Source: Nannobrachium achirus (Eukaryota > Chordata > Actinopteri > Myctophiformes > Myctophidae). Taken from it: 64,000 bases of DNA. This document shows positions 1-12,100 of the stretch, piece by piece. The position numbers and the translations under genes were made by a program. The DNA lies in NCBI GenBank assembly GCA_963921795.1, contig OY997658.1, forward strand, positions 46,494,415 through 46,558,414, read 5' to 3'. The notes beneath the pieces were generated by a model, which made no database searches, was not told the origin of the DNA, and was given only the letters and a program-made list of their open reading frames with translations. Position 1 is the first letter of the stretch; each line of letters begins with the position of its first letter.

Positions 1-98
1 TAACAGCAGCTATTCTCAGAGAGAGGACGACACGGGACATCCTGACAGCCACTGACTAGAGTGATCGCTCTCATTCTCTCCCTCCATGCTTCTAACAA

Positions 99-105
<7 letters not shown>

Positions 106-149
<44 letters not shown>

Positions 150-155
150 TCTCTC
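106..155. repeat. (CT)n tract at a splice acceptor
   Basis: A run of CT dinucleotides leads directly into CTCTCAG, the acceptor of the first visible sspo exon. It serves as an unusually long polypyrimidine tract. Bases 1-105 before it look like ordinary intron with nothing recognisable. Confidence 0.85.
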
Positions 156-157
156 AG

Positions 158-218
158 GGTGAGGTCAAGGTGGAGGAACCAGGTAATTGCTGTCCAGTCT
201 GTAGGAAAGCATTTCCTG
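158..218 (+). CDS. sspo: SCO-spondin-like exon, fourth from the end (end of a VWC-type module)
   Basis: This is an internal exon of a large secreted glycoprotein, read as SCO-spondin, which forms the Reissner fibre in cerebrospinal fluid. It is bounded by CTCTCAG (AG at 156-157) and a GTAAGT donor at 219. It translates as GEVKVEEPGNCCPVCRKAFP plus one base. The CCPVC motif is the usual end of a von Willebrand factor type C or similar cysteine-rich module. The exon enters in phase 0 and leaves in phase 1; its last G joins the AT of the next exon to give Asp, and the frame then stays open through the three later exons. The family (CTCK-ending secreted protein) is clear. The choice of SCO-spondin over otogelin or a mucin rests on remembered similarity and on kcnh2 being next door. 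Confidence 0.7.
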
Positions 219-1801
219 GTAAGTCAAACACCACTATTGAATATTGTGGAACATTGATATATTCTAGTTAATGTATACATTGTGCTGTATGCAGTGAAAT
301 ATTCAAACCCTTTTTAGTTTTAATTGTTTAGTTTTAATTTATGGCATACAGCTCATGAATATAAAAAATCTAAAATCTAAAAATATTACAATATTACACA
401 AGACCACTCAAAACAAGGATTTATATACATAAATGTCAACCTTCTGAAGTCAGAGTTGCTGGATGTCCAGTGTGAAGATTCCACAGTCAGTGATGATTTG
501 GGATGCCATGGTATCTGCTGCTTTTTTACACAATATTCTATATAATATTTTTTATGGATCTGTATACCATAACTGAACAAAGCAAGAGAGCTTCAGACAT
601 TGATCATCTGTTCTTTAGGTGTCACAATGGACCAGCGCTCCACTAAATTACTGATAGCTAGCCCACTCTGCTTTGAAAGCAGAGCTCTGTCCACTCTCCA
701 TTTTCTTTTTTTTGTTGAAATAGGGAGACGCAGGAAGAAGTGTGTTTCATAAAAACCTTACAATTTACAATTTACTATTTACAATAATCCAAAGCGACTT
801 ACAATAAGAAGGTAATACATCAATATAATGGGCAAGATAATATGTCAGTACATAAACAACAATACAACAATGGTCTTTTTTAATTAAAAGTGTTCATACA
901 TAGGGATATCAATCTCTAGAAAAACAATAACATAAGTAGACCATATGACCTTCTTCACAAGTACAGTATTATTAGTGTAGGCTATTATGAACCTGGCCCG
1001 CAGTGTCAAAAGTCAATTAGTATTTTTTATAGAAATCAAACCAAATAAACAAACTAGGAATGAACAAATGAAGTCAGTATAGTGTAATGCATTTATGCAT
1101 GAGTGAGTGGATTGTTTAGTGTGGTATATATTAACACAAATGTTGGAAGGAGTGCATGTAAGGGAGGTGCAAAAGTCAGGATCTGCCAAAGGACTGGGGA
1201 GCAGGCTTTTTAAAGGGGATGTGAGCACCCAGGCCCAGGTGCTCCCTAATTAGCCTAATGACCTTCATTACACTGCCCTAGGAATCGAATCGAAACTTTT
1301 TTCAGAAGGGCAAAGCAAATACACATAACCACAGAACCGTGAAAGTGAAACGCATATAGCAACTACAACACAGTATAGGGAACCGTCACAAGGCCTATTT
1401 TATGAGTATGACAGGTTAAAATACCTAGCCTGCTGGGGGGCTAAAATATAATATAAATGGCATCGTCTGCAAGGGGACCGCGCAATGTCACTGTGTTTCC
1501 TGGAGCTCTTTATTTCACTCTCTTTCTCCTTTCTTGCACTTTCTCTGAAACATTTTCTCTTCTCTCTTGTTGATAATGCTAATTAAACCATTTTCTTCAC
1601 CATTCAATTTTCACGGTTTTGTTCATTTAAATTTCCACTTCCTACTTTTACATTCATTCTCTCTCGAGGACCACAATGGAAACAAGCCCTCAGGGCTTAT
1701 CCTTTATGGTTATCCTTTTAGCACATTATTGTATAACTGTTACCTCAATCAATCAATCAATCAATCAATCTCTTTGACCCTCTCCTCTTCCCCTCCATCA
1801 G
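219..1801 (+). other. sspo intron; L2-type 3' tail and small (TCAA)n inside
   Basis: This is AT-rich intron from GTAAGT at 219 to CCATCAG at 1795-1801. Around 770-830 the minus strand reads ATTGTAAGTCGCTTTGGAT, the conserved 3' end shared by fish L2-type LINEs and the SINEs that use them. A (TCAA)n tract lies at 1745-1770. No other coding sequence was recognised. Confidence 0.6.
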
Positions 1802-1932
1802 ATGAGGTGGAGCCATCGTGTCATCGCTACACGCAGATCAGGAACATCACCAAGGGGGACTGTCACCTGGACAATGTGGAGGTCAGCTTCTGCAAAGGAC
1901 GCTGTCTCTCCAGGACTGATGTCATCTTGGAG
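1802..1932 (+). CDS. sspo: SCO-spondin-like exon: first half of the C-terminal cystine-knot domain
   Basis: The exon runs from a CCATCAG acceptor to a GGAG|GTATGAG donor. The reading is DEVEPSCHRYTQIRN, then ITKGDCHLDNVEVSFC, then KGRCLSRTDVILE. Spacing of the four cysteines (SC, GDC, SFC, GRC) and the VEVSFCxGxC motif match the first half of a CTCK domain, used for disulfide-linked dimer or multimer formation at the end of SCO-spondin, otogelin, VWF and gel-forming mucins. Exon phase is 1 in and 0 out, which keeps the frame with both neighbours. The only oddity is a short ACGC/CA run just after the donor. Confidence 0.8.
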
Positions 1933-2568
1933 GTATGAGCAGAGGCACGCACGCACGCACACACTGAATAATGCAGATGATCCATGCTGCCTACAGAAGT
2001 TGCTATCTTCCACGCAACAATGTCATTACTATTGAAAGTGCATTCTGTAAAGTCAGTGATTCGTGCAGCATTTTGAGTCAAAATGTGCATTGCCTTCAGC
2101 CTGAACAGCAGCTGTAATCACTTGGCAAAATTTCCTGTCAAAATAAAAATGCCATCAGAGTAAATAGTATTATAACAAAAAGGTATACCACAGAAGAGTG
2201 AAGTAAAAAACATGGCCATGTACCGCTTGTCACAGCCGTTGCTGTAAACACCTGTGTTTTGTTTGCAGCACAGACAAGTTGCACTGGCAGGGCACAGCGA
2301 GGTCACTCTCCAAATAACACTAGCTGTCTCTCTTTCTGACAATTAGCTGCAGAGAGAAGAGTTTCCCCTACTGTTACCTGGCACTGCTGTACAGTACATA
2401 GCAATATTGTTTCCTGGACGTGTTGTTCTTTACAACCATGCTTGCGTGAACTGAATTCTCCTGATGATCGTTTCTGCTAACAAAGCATATCTCATCTACA
2501 CTTAAGATGTAGCACCAGTCATAATGTGAAGTACAGACTTTATAATTGCATTACATTATCTTTCATGT

Positions 2569-2629
2569 TTTTGGAGCTGTGTGGAACACAAGCTCCCTAT
2601 ACGTGGCCGTGTGTGTGGCCGTGTCTGTG

Positions 2630-2660
<31 letters not shown>

Positions 2661-2668
2661 AGCCTACA
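2569..2668 (-). repeat. Terminal part of a dispersed hairpin-ended repeat family
   Basis: Read on the minus strand, a (CAGA)n run is followed by CACGGCCACGTATAGGGAGC and a small GGAGC...GCTCC hairpin, then CCAAAAA. The same ending occurs on the plus strand near 24600-24662, 25385-25472 and 26545-26633. Sequence beyond CCAAAAA differs between these places (except within the 25-27 kb duplication), so that is probably the element end. Confidence 0.6.
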
Positions 2669-2716
2669 GGACCTTTTGTGACCACACGAGGGCGCTGTTG
2701 TTCAGGCCAGGCCAGA

Positions 2717-2719
<3 letters not shown>

Positions 2720-2796
<77 letters not shown>
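2720..2796. repeat. (CA)n microsatellite
   Basis: Uninterrupted CA dinucleotides of about 77 bases. They lie just downstream of the hairpin-ended repeat copy. Confidence 0.95.
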
Positions 2797-2797
<1 letters not shown>

Positions 2798-3970
2798 CTC
2801 CACTTCGAACAGAGGTTCGATTTTTTTTTCACCTCTTGCTTTGCAAGTTCTTTTGTGTGTTTCCTTTGTGTGCTCCAATTAAAAGTGTTCTATAGATAAT
2901 GTTCTCTCTTTGAACATTTTGACTACAAACAAGCTGTAAAACACACAATATACAACAGCTAGTTTTAACCGTGCGTTGTGATTTGCAGAGAGTCATTCAG
3001 AGCTGTGCCGTTAACCCGGTAAAAGTATCACAACTGATCGTTGTGGGCCAGCCCTGCTGGCCTTAAAATGAAATATTTTGGATTTCGGAGTGTAGAAAGC
3101 AATGCAGCCACCCTCACTGGCCTCGCACGGACACTCAACTTGCGCATGTGACAATCTTTCCCTCTCACAATAAAAGTATTCTAACAACGCTTTTTGGTGG
3201 GTTTCCAGCACTATGCTTGATTATACCACAACCAGTTTCAAACTAGCATTGTGATTGGCTGACAGGCATTGTAACGAGTGCCAACATAACACATACACAT
3301 GTTTACGATACCAGAGCGTAGCAACAGTCACTGCCAACACTCGTTTTCTTTATTTTACTTTTTTTGTTGTGCAGTAATATAGAAAAGTGTGATGCATTGC
3401 GATGCATCGTAGAATCGAATTGTTACCCAGTGAATCTTAATCGAATTTAATCGCGAGGGCAGTAACGATGCCTCTGGCTTCAACCACCTCTGGTTCCAAT
3501 GTCCTGACCTGAAAGACAAATGTCTCACTATGTTACAGTCTGCAGGCAAATAAGCCTAAAGATATCACAGAAAGAAAAACCTCATTAACTTTGATTCATT
3601 AGCAGACTAAAAATACACACAAACCTGCTGCGTATATGTGTTTCTCCCACCCTCCCTCCAGGTATTATCTAAATCTGTCCCAGCTCTATACGCACCGTGA
3701 CTTTGTTCTTTTTGCCCCTCGCTGCAGAAATAGACGCTCTCATGCCCAGAACGGGTAAAAATAAACATGGGCTCAGCTAAATGTGTCGCTACCCTGTGCG
3801 TTGCCATAGCAACAGGAATTGGGAGGCAGCAACAAAAAGCCCACCACCCCTCTCATTAGTCTTATGGAGTTGACTGACACACAACAAGAACATTCAATGG
3901 TACTTGTCTTGTTTAGACAAGTTTGTGTAAACACACACGCTCACACACAGACAATCACACACACTTACAG

Positions 3971-4289
3971 TAAAGGGATAGTTCACCCCCAAAATGACTT
4001 ATATCCTATTAATTACTCACCCCATAAGAGACTTGAGTTCACAGATATTGTTTTGTTTTTGTCGCATTCCTATGCCAATAATTTGATGACCAGCAGTGGT
4101 TCCCTATGGAGACACAAAGGAGACTCTTCGTGTCTCCTAGCGGATACATGATGGTCTTCTATTCTCCTCAAACTATTGGCTAAGTAGTGGGGACAAAAAC
4201 AAAGGAAATCACCATGAATTCTCTCCATGTCTCCATGGGGTGAGGAAATGTTAGGAAATAAGACATGTTTTAGATGAACTACTCCTTTA
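3971..4289. mobile_element. MITE with TAAAGGGATAGTTCA-type ends
   Basis: The left end reads TAAAGGGATAGTTCACCCCC. The right end, reverse-complemented, is TAAAGGAGTAGTTCATC, giving inverted termini with two mismatches in the first 15 bases. There is no coding capacity. Terminal repeats of this type are very common in fish genomes. A truncated relative lies at 58538-58612. Confidence 0.7.
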
Positions 4290-4417
4290 ACCACATGATT
4301 CTTAGCTTTCCTATTCTGGAGCGAATTAAGGGTCAATAGCACATCTAATAAGCGTCAAAGCGTGTCACACATATGTGAGGAAGAATGTAGATCGGCTATT
4401 TTCGGTGAAGAGATTTA

Positions 4418-4632
4418 AGCTGGTTGCACACTGCTGCGTTTTTCGTTGCGAAATGCGTTTTTCAGGGCAAGGAGAGAGAGAGAGATAGAGAGAGCAAGGG
4501 ACAGAGTGGTGCGCGAAACGGGCGGCAGTGTGCAAACGTGACTGACATAACGTGAGGTTGATTTTTTTATTTGCGTGCTCCGAAATTCAGTCCGATATTC
4601 GGCCCGAAAAACGCAGCAGTGTGCAACCAGCT
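4418..4632. mobile_element. Harbinger-like MITE with perfect terminal inverted repeats and TTA duplication
   Basis: Both ends carry a perfect 28-bp inverted repeat beginning AGCTGGTTGCACACTGCTGC. The element is flanked by TTA at 4415-4417 and 4633-4635, the 3-bp target duplication typical of PIF/Harbinger transposons. The 215-bp body holds a short GA-rich tract and no ORF. A longer relative sits at 40391-41190. Confidence 0.8.
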
Positions 4633-5129
4633 TTAGTGTAGAGGGGGAAAAAAGGAGGGAGCCTAGTATTATCCCTGGGTGACCCTCAGTGTTTAGGGTT
4701 CCAAGCATGTGGTTGCAGAAGCATAACTCCTCCGGTCAACTCGTCTAACTCTCATTCATTCTTCTACTTTTTGTCAATATACTCTACAGCACCCAGCAAA
4801 GTGTTAGAAGGTTTGCAGATGGACGAAGGGTCCATACTACTCCATAGATACTGAACCACACAGATTTTTCTGTGTATCTCCATAGAGTTGTGTGCTATCA
4901 CAAAGACAAAACATTGCATGCAAAAAATACATTTCGATCTTACTGTATGTGATTTGTTTTTATTGATTCGATTGTTTTGGTGTTATATGTGTTTTTGCGA
5001 CTGAGATGTTTAGTTCTGAGCTATTAGATTACTGGTTATCAACATTACTAGTTACGATACATCTTCATTAGTTACATTGCATCATCATTATTTCATTATT
5101 ACTAGTTACGTTACATCATCATGTCTCTT

Positions 5130-5578
5130 GTTATGCTGATGACACACAATTATATATTTCGTTTCAGCAAAAGGATTTAACTAAAGTCATAGTCTTGTGT
5201 GACTACATAACAGAAATTAAAATTTGGATGGCACAAAATTTCCTTCAGCTTAATGCGGACAAAACCGAAATTCTGATTATTGGTCCTGAAAATATATCAA
5301 ATGCAATTAGTCTGTCTCTGGGTTCATTGGCTTCCAATGTAACAAATATTCCTCCATTCACCGACTTCAACTAGTTCAGAACACAGCTGCCAGAATCCTC
5401 ACTAACACAAACTGCAGAGCTCATATAACATCGGTCTTGTCTGCACTTCACTGGTTGCCCATCAAATCCAGACTTGATTTTAAATGTATTTTAATAACTT
5501 ATAAAGCATTACACAGACTGCACCTTGTAACATTGTTTTGGAAGGTGCTTTATACATACTTACTTACTTACTTACTCT
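5130..5578 (+). mobile_element. L2-like LINE fragment, internally deleted
   Basis: 5132-5310 translates as YADDTQLYISF then DLTKVIVLCDYITEIKIWMA, NFLQLNADKTEILIIGP. This is reverse-transcriptase motif C and the following thumb region. After a deletion near 5320-5360 the sequence resumes with LQLVQNTAARILT and LSALHWLPIKSRLDFKCIL, the familiar C-terminus of L2/Rex-type LINEs. A 3' UTR-like TTGTAACATTGTTTTGGAAG stretch and a (TACT)n tail at 5552-5578 complete the 3' end. This is a dead fragment. Pyrimidine-rich DNA at 5580-5960 follows without recognised features. Confidence 0.8.
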
Positions 5579-5982
5579 ATGCACTACTATGTATGTATCA
5601 TTCTTATTCCTCTTACCTCCTCCTCTCTACTCCTGCCCTGCCTCTCTCTCTCCTGCTGGGATGTGTTAACATCATCCCACCTGTTTCATGTGCCCTTTTC
5701 CCCTTTCTTTCCTCTGTATTGACTCTCCCTCCCTACTTCACACACTCCTTCCACTAGCTCTTTCTTGTCTGTCTCTTAATACTAATTCCCCCCGCCTCTT
5801 TTCCTTTCTCCTCCTCCCCTTTTGTATTCTCACGTTCTTCTCATCAACATGCTGTGGTTTGGCAGCAATCTCTCCTCCTCACCTCTCCTCTTTTCTCATG
5901 GCCCCTCTCCTCACCGCTCCTCTGATCGCCGCCGTTCAATTCCTTGTACAATTCCATCCCTGTTACTACCCTTTGTCTAGGG

Positions 5983-7050
5983 CAGGGATACTCAAACTTC
6001 TGATCCAGTGGGCCACATTACAAAAATGGCAAGGGGCCGCGGGCCAGTTGATAAAATTACATTACTTGATAACTTCTCTTTTATTAGCTTTATTTCCACA
6101 TAACTTAAGACAAGTGCAAGGCATATTATGTTATAGCTTGGAATTCCATTTATATTCTGTCAGTGACACAATTTGCAATCAATGTAATTTACTGCATTTT
6201 CTCTAATTTTAATAATTCTGTTCTGGGTTGATATCTGTCTTCCTGCTATCAAGTGTGATAATATTAAAGATAGCTGAGTACATCTCACTTCACAATGTTA
6301 TTTATGACTTGGCCCACATTCAAGTTCAACGCAAATGGTGTTTTACAGGAAAAAAAAGTTAGAAAATTGATTGTTATGGCTAAGGAAAATCAAAATTAAA
6401 ATAGATTGCCCAGACTGTTTAGCTACCAAATGGCTAATGATGATGCAGTTGTTAAGTAGAGCTGTTAAGTAAAACAGAAAAGAAAACATTTCAAGATGTT
6501 TTGGGCATTATCTCGGGAACGCAAGGTCCAATCAGTTTAAAGCTTGTTGGATGCGTGACTTCGAGGACATTAAGTGGTGGGCCAGTCAAAATTGTGCAGC
6601 GGGCCGGAAGTGGCAGGGGTCTTCAACGTTTTCAGGCCAAGGACCCCTTAGTTGAGAGAGAGATGAAGCAGGGACCCCCACAGCCTGTTCATAGATTCCA
6701 TATGGTTTCATTGTTTGACAGCACAATCATTAGTGTATTTTGGATTCATGTCAATTTGTATTTTCAGATATTTAACCACTTGAACCGTCAACACTTGAAT
6801 AAACTTGACCTTTCACTATGTACTATGTCTGCTCTTTTTCCCCTCTACACCAAACCTCTTGCTGCAAGGCGTTGTGAGCTTGTAGATCGGCTATTTTTGT
6901 CTAAAGTTCTCAGAAGGATACTAGGGTTCAAGTGGTTAATATAAAAAGAAAACTGAGAAAAAGGTTTCTATCACACAAAGATTTGGAGGACCCCCTGTGG
7001 TAACTCTGAGGACCCCCTAGGGGTCCCGGACCCCCTGTTGAAGACCCCTG
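5983..7050. mobile_element. Chimeric hAT-type non-autonomous element with 8-bp target duplication
   Basis: GTCTAGGG occurs at 5975-5982 and again at 7051-7058, exactly flanking this block, as expected for hAT insertion. The left terminus is CAGGGATACTCAAACTTC. The right terminus, reverse-complemented, is CAGGGGTCTTCAACAGG. The right 437 bases (6614-7050) are a complete relative of the MITE at 32736-33193, while the left 630 bases are a different sequence with GGGCC-rich edges. No transposase ORF is present. See the finding on composite mobilisation. Confidence 0.75.
6614..7050. mobile_element. hAT MITE, copy 1 (CAGGGGTCTTCAAC ends)
   Basis: The termini CAGGGGTCTTCAAC and GTTGAAGACCCCTG are perfect 14-bp inverted repeats. 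The body matches 32736-33193 and, in inverse orientation, 48311-48690. It contains half of the palindromic motif (GGCGTTGTGAGCTTGTAGAT at 6868-6887) that is whole in the other two copies. It has no 8-bp duplication of its own; the flanking duplication encloses the larger 5983-7050 unit. Confidence 0.8.
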
Positions 7051-7177
7051 GTCTAGGGGTATAAAATCCATCTCACCTCCTAACGTCTCATCTCCTAACA
7101 TCTAATGTATCTGTATGAGTGAGAAATGAACCCTTCTTGAACTCCTCTCCTCTCGCTCTTCCTCTGTCTCCATCCAG

Positions 7178-7328
7178 GAGCCGTACCTCCAATCAGTGTG
7201 TGAGTGTTGTACTTACCGCTTGGACCCCGACACTCCAGTGCGTTTCCTGAGCCTGCAGTGTGACAGCGGGGACAGTGAGCCCGTTGTCCTGCCCGTCATC
7301 CACAGCTGCGAGTGCACAAGTTGCCAAG
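7178..7328 (+). CDS. sspo: SCO-spondin-like exon: second half of the cystine-knot domain
   Basis: The exon lies between a CATCCAG acceptor and a CCAAG|GTGGGTG donor. It encodes [40 protein letters not shown] and [10 protein letters not shown], ending one base into a Gly codon. The C-x-CC cluster, the LQC and the final CxCxxC give the remaining knot cysteines of a CTCK domain, and the EPYL start follows directly from DVILE of the previous exon. The combination CCxYRLDP...[18 protein letters not shown] is what I remember for the SCO-spondin tail. It differs from the VWF/mucin knot, where the spacing is alike but the words are not. Confidence 0.8.
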
Positions 7329-7353
7329 GTGGGTGGGTTCTGTGCATGGAGAG

Positions 7354-8501
<1,148 letters not shown>

Positions 8502-8524
8502 GAGGTGACCTGTCCAGACGCTGA
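8502..8524 (+). CDS. sspo: SCO-spondin-like terminal coding exon
   Basis: The acceptor is TTCACAG. The first two bases complete the Gly codon begun at 7328, and the reading is then GGDLSRR followed by TGA at 8522-8524. A short basic tail after CxCxxCQGG is what I recall for SCO-spondin C-termini, which helps the family call. It is the only reading that keeps frame from the three upstream exons to a stop. A (GT)n run begins about 20 bases after the stop. Confidence 0.75.
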
Positions 8525-8538
8525 GCCCAACTGTGTGC

Positions 8539-8620
<82 letters not shown>

Positions 8621-8975
8621 CTGCACATGTGTGAGTGTGCATGCGTGTGTGGCTGTCCAGGAGAGACGTAATGTGTTTGTACATGTGTGTACAATAACGT
8701 CTGTGCGTGCGCACAGACAGTTGAAAGAGAGGGGAGAGGCTGGGACCTGGACTTTTGACAGATGGACAGCAGGGTGGCCGAATGGACCAGGCGTCCTCAG
8801 ACTGCTGATGTAAACATTGTTTTGTAGTCCATAGTCATCATATGACTGGATGCTATTGTTATAATAGAGTTATTTTTCTGAAACTCTCCTATTATGCTCT
8901 ACTGTTCTGTACAGCCCTTTTCTACTATAATAAGTGTATATGTTTCTAATAAAAAAAAACAAAGTTTTATAACCT
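8525..8975 (+). other. Probable sspo 3' UTR, containing (GT)n at 8544-8619
   Basis: It runs from the stop codon to just past an AATAAA hexamer. It holds a 76-base GT microsatellite soon after the stop, then otherwise plain sequence. The UTR boundary is inferred, since no transcript evidence is visible. Confidence 0.5.
8948..8953 (+). terminator. Candidate polyadenylation signal of sspo
   Basis: AATAAA followed by an A run, 424 bases after the stop, with a T-rich stretch shortly after. It is the best-placed hexamer in the region but remains a prediction. Confidence 0.45.
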
Positions 8976-9194
8976 AAACAAGACTGCTGCTTGCTGCTTT
9001 AAATTCACACCTTGCATTTTCAAGAAAACTTTATGGGCTACAGTATATCCCCAAACGTTCGACTGCTCGGAACCTTTTGTGATTTACGTTTTCTGCTGAT
9101 AGATTGTTTCGTTTTTTGGTTTTCTTTTAGTGCGGTATATTCTGAATAAGACGCTATCGCGCGTTCATGCGAAACAGCTATAGGCTAATGTTTA

Positions 9195-12100
9195 CCCTTA
9201 CCAAAAAGTAGTATACTTACGTATACTCTGAGTATACTTGTTATGAACTAAGTATACTTTGTCTAAACTAATACTTTGGTAAGTATACTTTTCTGTTTAC
9301 TTAAAATGTACTATCAGGAATATACTTAACAAAAGTATACTTAGTTTATACTGACGAGTACACAGCAAAAGTTTAAGTATACTTTTCCTTCATTTCAAGT
9401 GCAGCCTATATTCTATAGTACTTATAGTACAAGTAAATCAAAATGTTCTACCTGCCTGCATGCAACATGGAGTGTTCTTATACAGTATCTGGCTTGTGGG
9501 TGTATACTTGTATATTTCTCACACAGGCTGCTTGAGGTAGTTGCCCTACACTGTGCACCTGTAGTGCTTATACTTGATGTATACTAGATTTATACTTGAA
9601 CTGCACTATTTTCATACATGAAGTATACCATTTATATACTCCAAACATACTATGCGTGAACTTAATGTACACTACTCTTTTACTTGCAGTGTACTTGAAT
9701 TGCACTTTTCTTATACTTGAGGGGTACCATATTTATTTACACAAAATGTATATACTACAAACATACTATGCGTGAACTTAATGTACACTACTCTTTTATT
9801 TGCAGTGTACTTGAATTGCACTTTTCTTATACTTGAGGTATACTATGGTCATACTTCAACTGCACTACTTTTAAACTTGCACCATACCGGTTATATACTC
9901 TAAACATACTGTGCGTGAACTTAATGGACACTACTCTTTTACCTGCAGTGTACTTGAATTGCACTTTTCTTATACTTGAAGAATACCAGTTATATACACA
10001 AACCATACTGTGCGTGAACTTAATGGACACTACTCTTTTACTTGCAGTGTACTTGAATTGCACTTTTCTTATACTTGAGGTGTACCATGTATTTTCACAA
10101 AACATACTATGTGTGAACGTAATGTACACTACTCTTTTGCTTGCAGGGTACTTGAATTGCACTTTAATTATGCATGACGTATACTACGATTGTACTTGAA
10201 ATGCACTATTATATACTGCAAACATACTATGCGTGAACTTAATGTAAACTTGCAGTGTAATTGAATTGCACTTTTATTATACTAGAGGTATACCATTTAT
10301 ACACAAAACATATTATGTGTGAACTTAATGTACACTACTCTTTTAATTACAGGGTAGTTAAATTGCACTTTTCTTATACTTGACGTATACTACATTTATA
10401 CTTGAATTTCACTACTTTTAAACTTGAATTGCACTTTTCTTATACATGAGGTATACTATGGTCATACTTCAACTGCACTACTTTTAAACTTGCAACATAC
10501 CAGTTATATACTCTAAACATACTGTACGTGAACTTAATGGACACTACTCTTTTACCTGCAGTGTACTTGAATTCTACTTTTCTTATACTTGAAGAATACC
10601 AGTTATATACTCAAACCATACTGTGCGTGAACTTAATGGACACTACTCTTTTACTTGCATTGTACTTGAATTGCACGTTTCTTATACTTGACGTATACTA
10701 CGTTTATATTTGAACTGCACTATTTTCATACTTGAGGTATACCATTAATATACTACAAACATACTATGCTTGAACTTAATGTACACTACTCTTGTATTTT
10801 CAGTGTACTTGAATTGCACTTTTCTTATACGTGAGGTATACTATGGTCATACTTCAACTGCACTACTTTTAAACTTGCAACATACCAGTTATATACTCTA
10901 AACATACTGTGCGTGAACTTAATGGACACTACTCTTTTACCTGCAGTGTACTTGAATTGCACTTTTCTTATACTTGAAGAATACCAGTTATATACTCAAA
11001 CCATACTGTGCGTGAACTTAATGGACACTACTCTTTTACTTGCATTGTACTTGAATTGCACGTTTCTTATACTTGACGTATACTACGTTTATATTTGAAC
11101 TGCACTATTTTCATACTTGAGGTATACCATTTATATACTACAAACATACTATGCTTGAACTTAATGTACACTACTCTTGTATTTGCAGTGTACTTGAATT
11201 GCACTTTTCTTATAATTGAAGTATACTATGGTCATACTTCAACTGCACTACTTTTAAACTTTCACCATACCGGTTATATACTCTAAACATACTGTGCGTG
11301 AACTTACTGGACACTACTCTTTTACCTGCAGTGTACTTGAATTGCACTTTTCTTATACTTAAAGAATACCAGTTATATACTCAAACCATACTGTGCGTGA
11401 ACTTAATGGACACTACTCGTTTACTTGCATTGTACTTGAATTGCACGTTTCTTATACTTGACGTATACTACGTTTATATCTGAACTGCACTATTTTCAGA
11501 CTTGAGGTATACCATTTATATACTCCAAACATACTATGCGTGAGCTTAATGTACACTACTCTTTTATTTGCAGTGTACTTGAATTGCACTTTTCTTATAC
11601 TTGACGTATACTACATTTATACTTGAATTTCACTACTTTTAAACTTGAATTGCACTTTTCTTATACGTGAGGTATACTATGGTCATACTTCAACTGCACT
11701 ACCTTTAAACTTGCACCATACCAGTTATATACTCTAAACATACTGTGTGTGAACTTAATGGACACTACTCTTTTACCTGCAGTGTACTTGAATTGCACTT
11801 TTCTTATACTTGAAGAATACCAGTTATATACTCAAACCATACTGTGCGTGAACTTAATGGACACTACTCTTTTACTTGCATTGTACTTGAATTGCACGTT
11901 TCTTATACTTGACGTATACTAAGTTTATATTTGAACTGCACTATTTTCATACTTGAGGTATACCATTTATATACTAAAAACATACTATGCGTGAACTTAA
12001 TGGACACTACTCTTTTACTTGCATTGTACTTGAATTGCACGTTTCTTATACTTGACATATACTACGTTTATAATTGAACTGCACTATTTTCAGACTTGAG

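Larger units (their letters stand above)
1933..7177 (+). other. sspo intron rich in transposable elements
   Basis: A 5.2-kb intron between a GTATGAG donor and a CATCCAG acceptor. It holds the elements listed separately at 2569-2668, 2720-2796, 3971-4289, 4418-4632, 5130-5578 and 5983-7050. Between them, 2800-3970 and 4640-5120 show no recognisable gene or repeat structure. A short TGTAGATCGGCTATTTT motif at 4386-4402 recurs elsewhere in the window (see findings). Confidence 0.6.
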
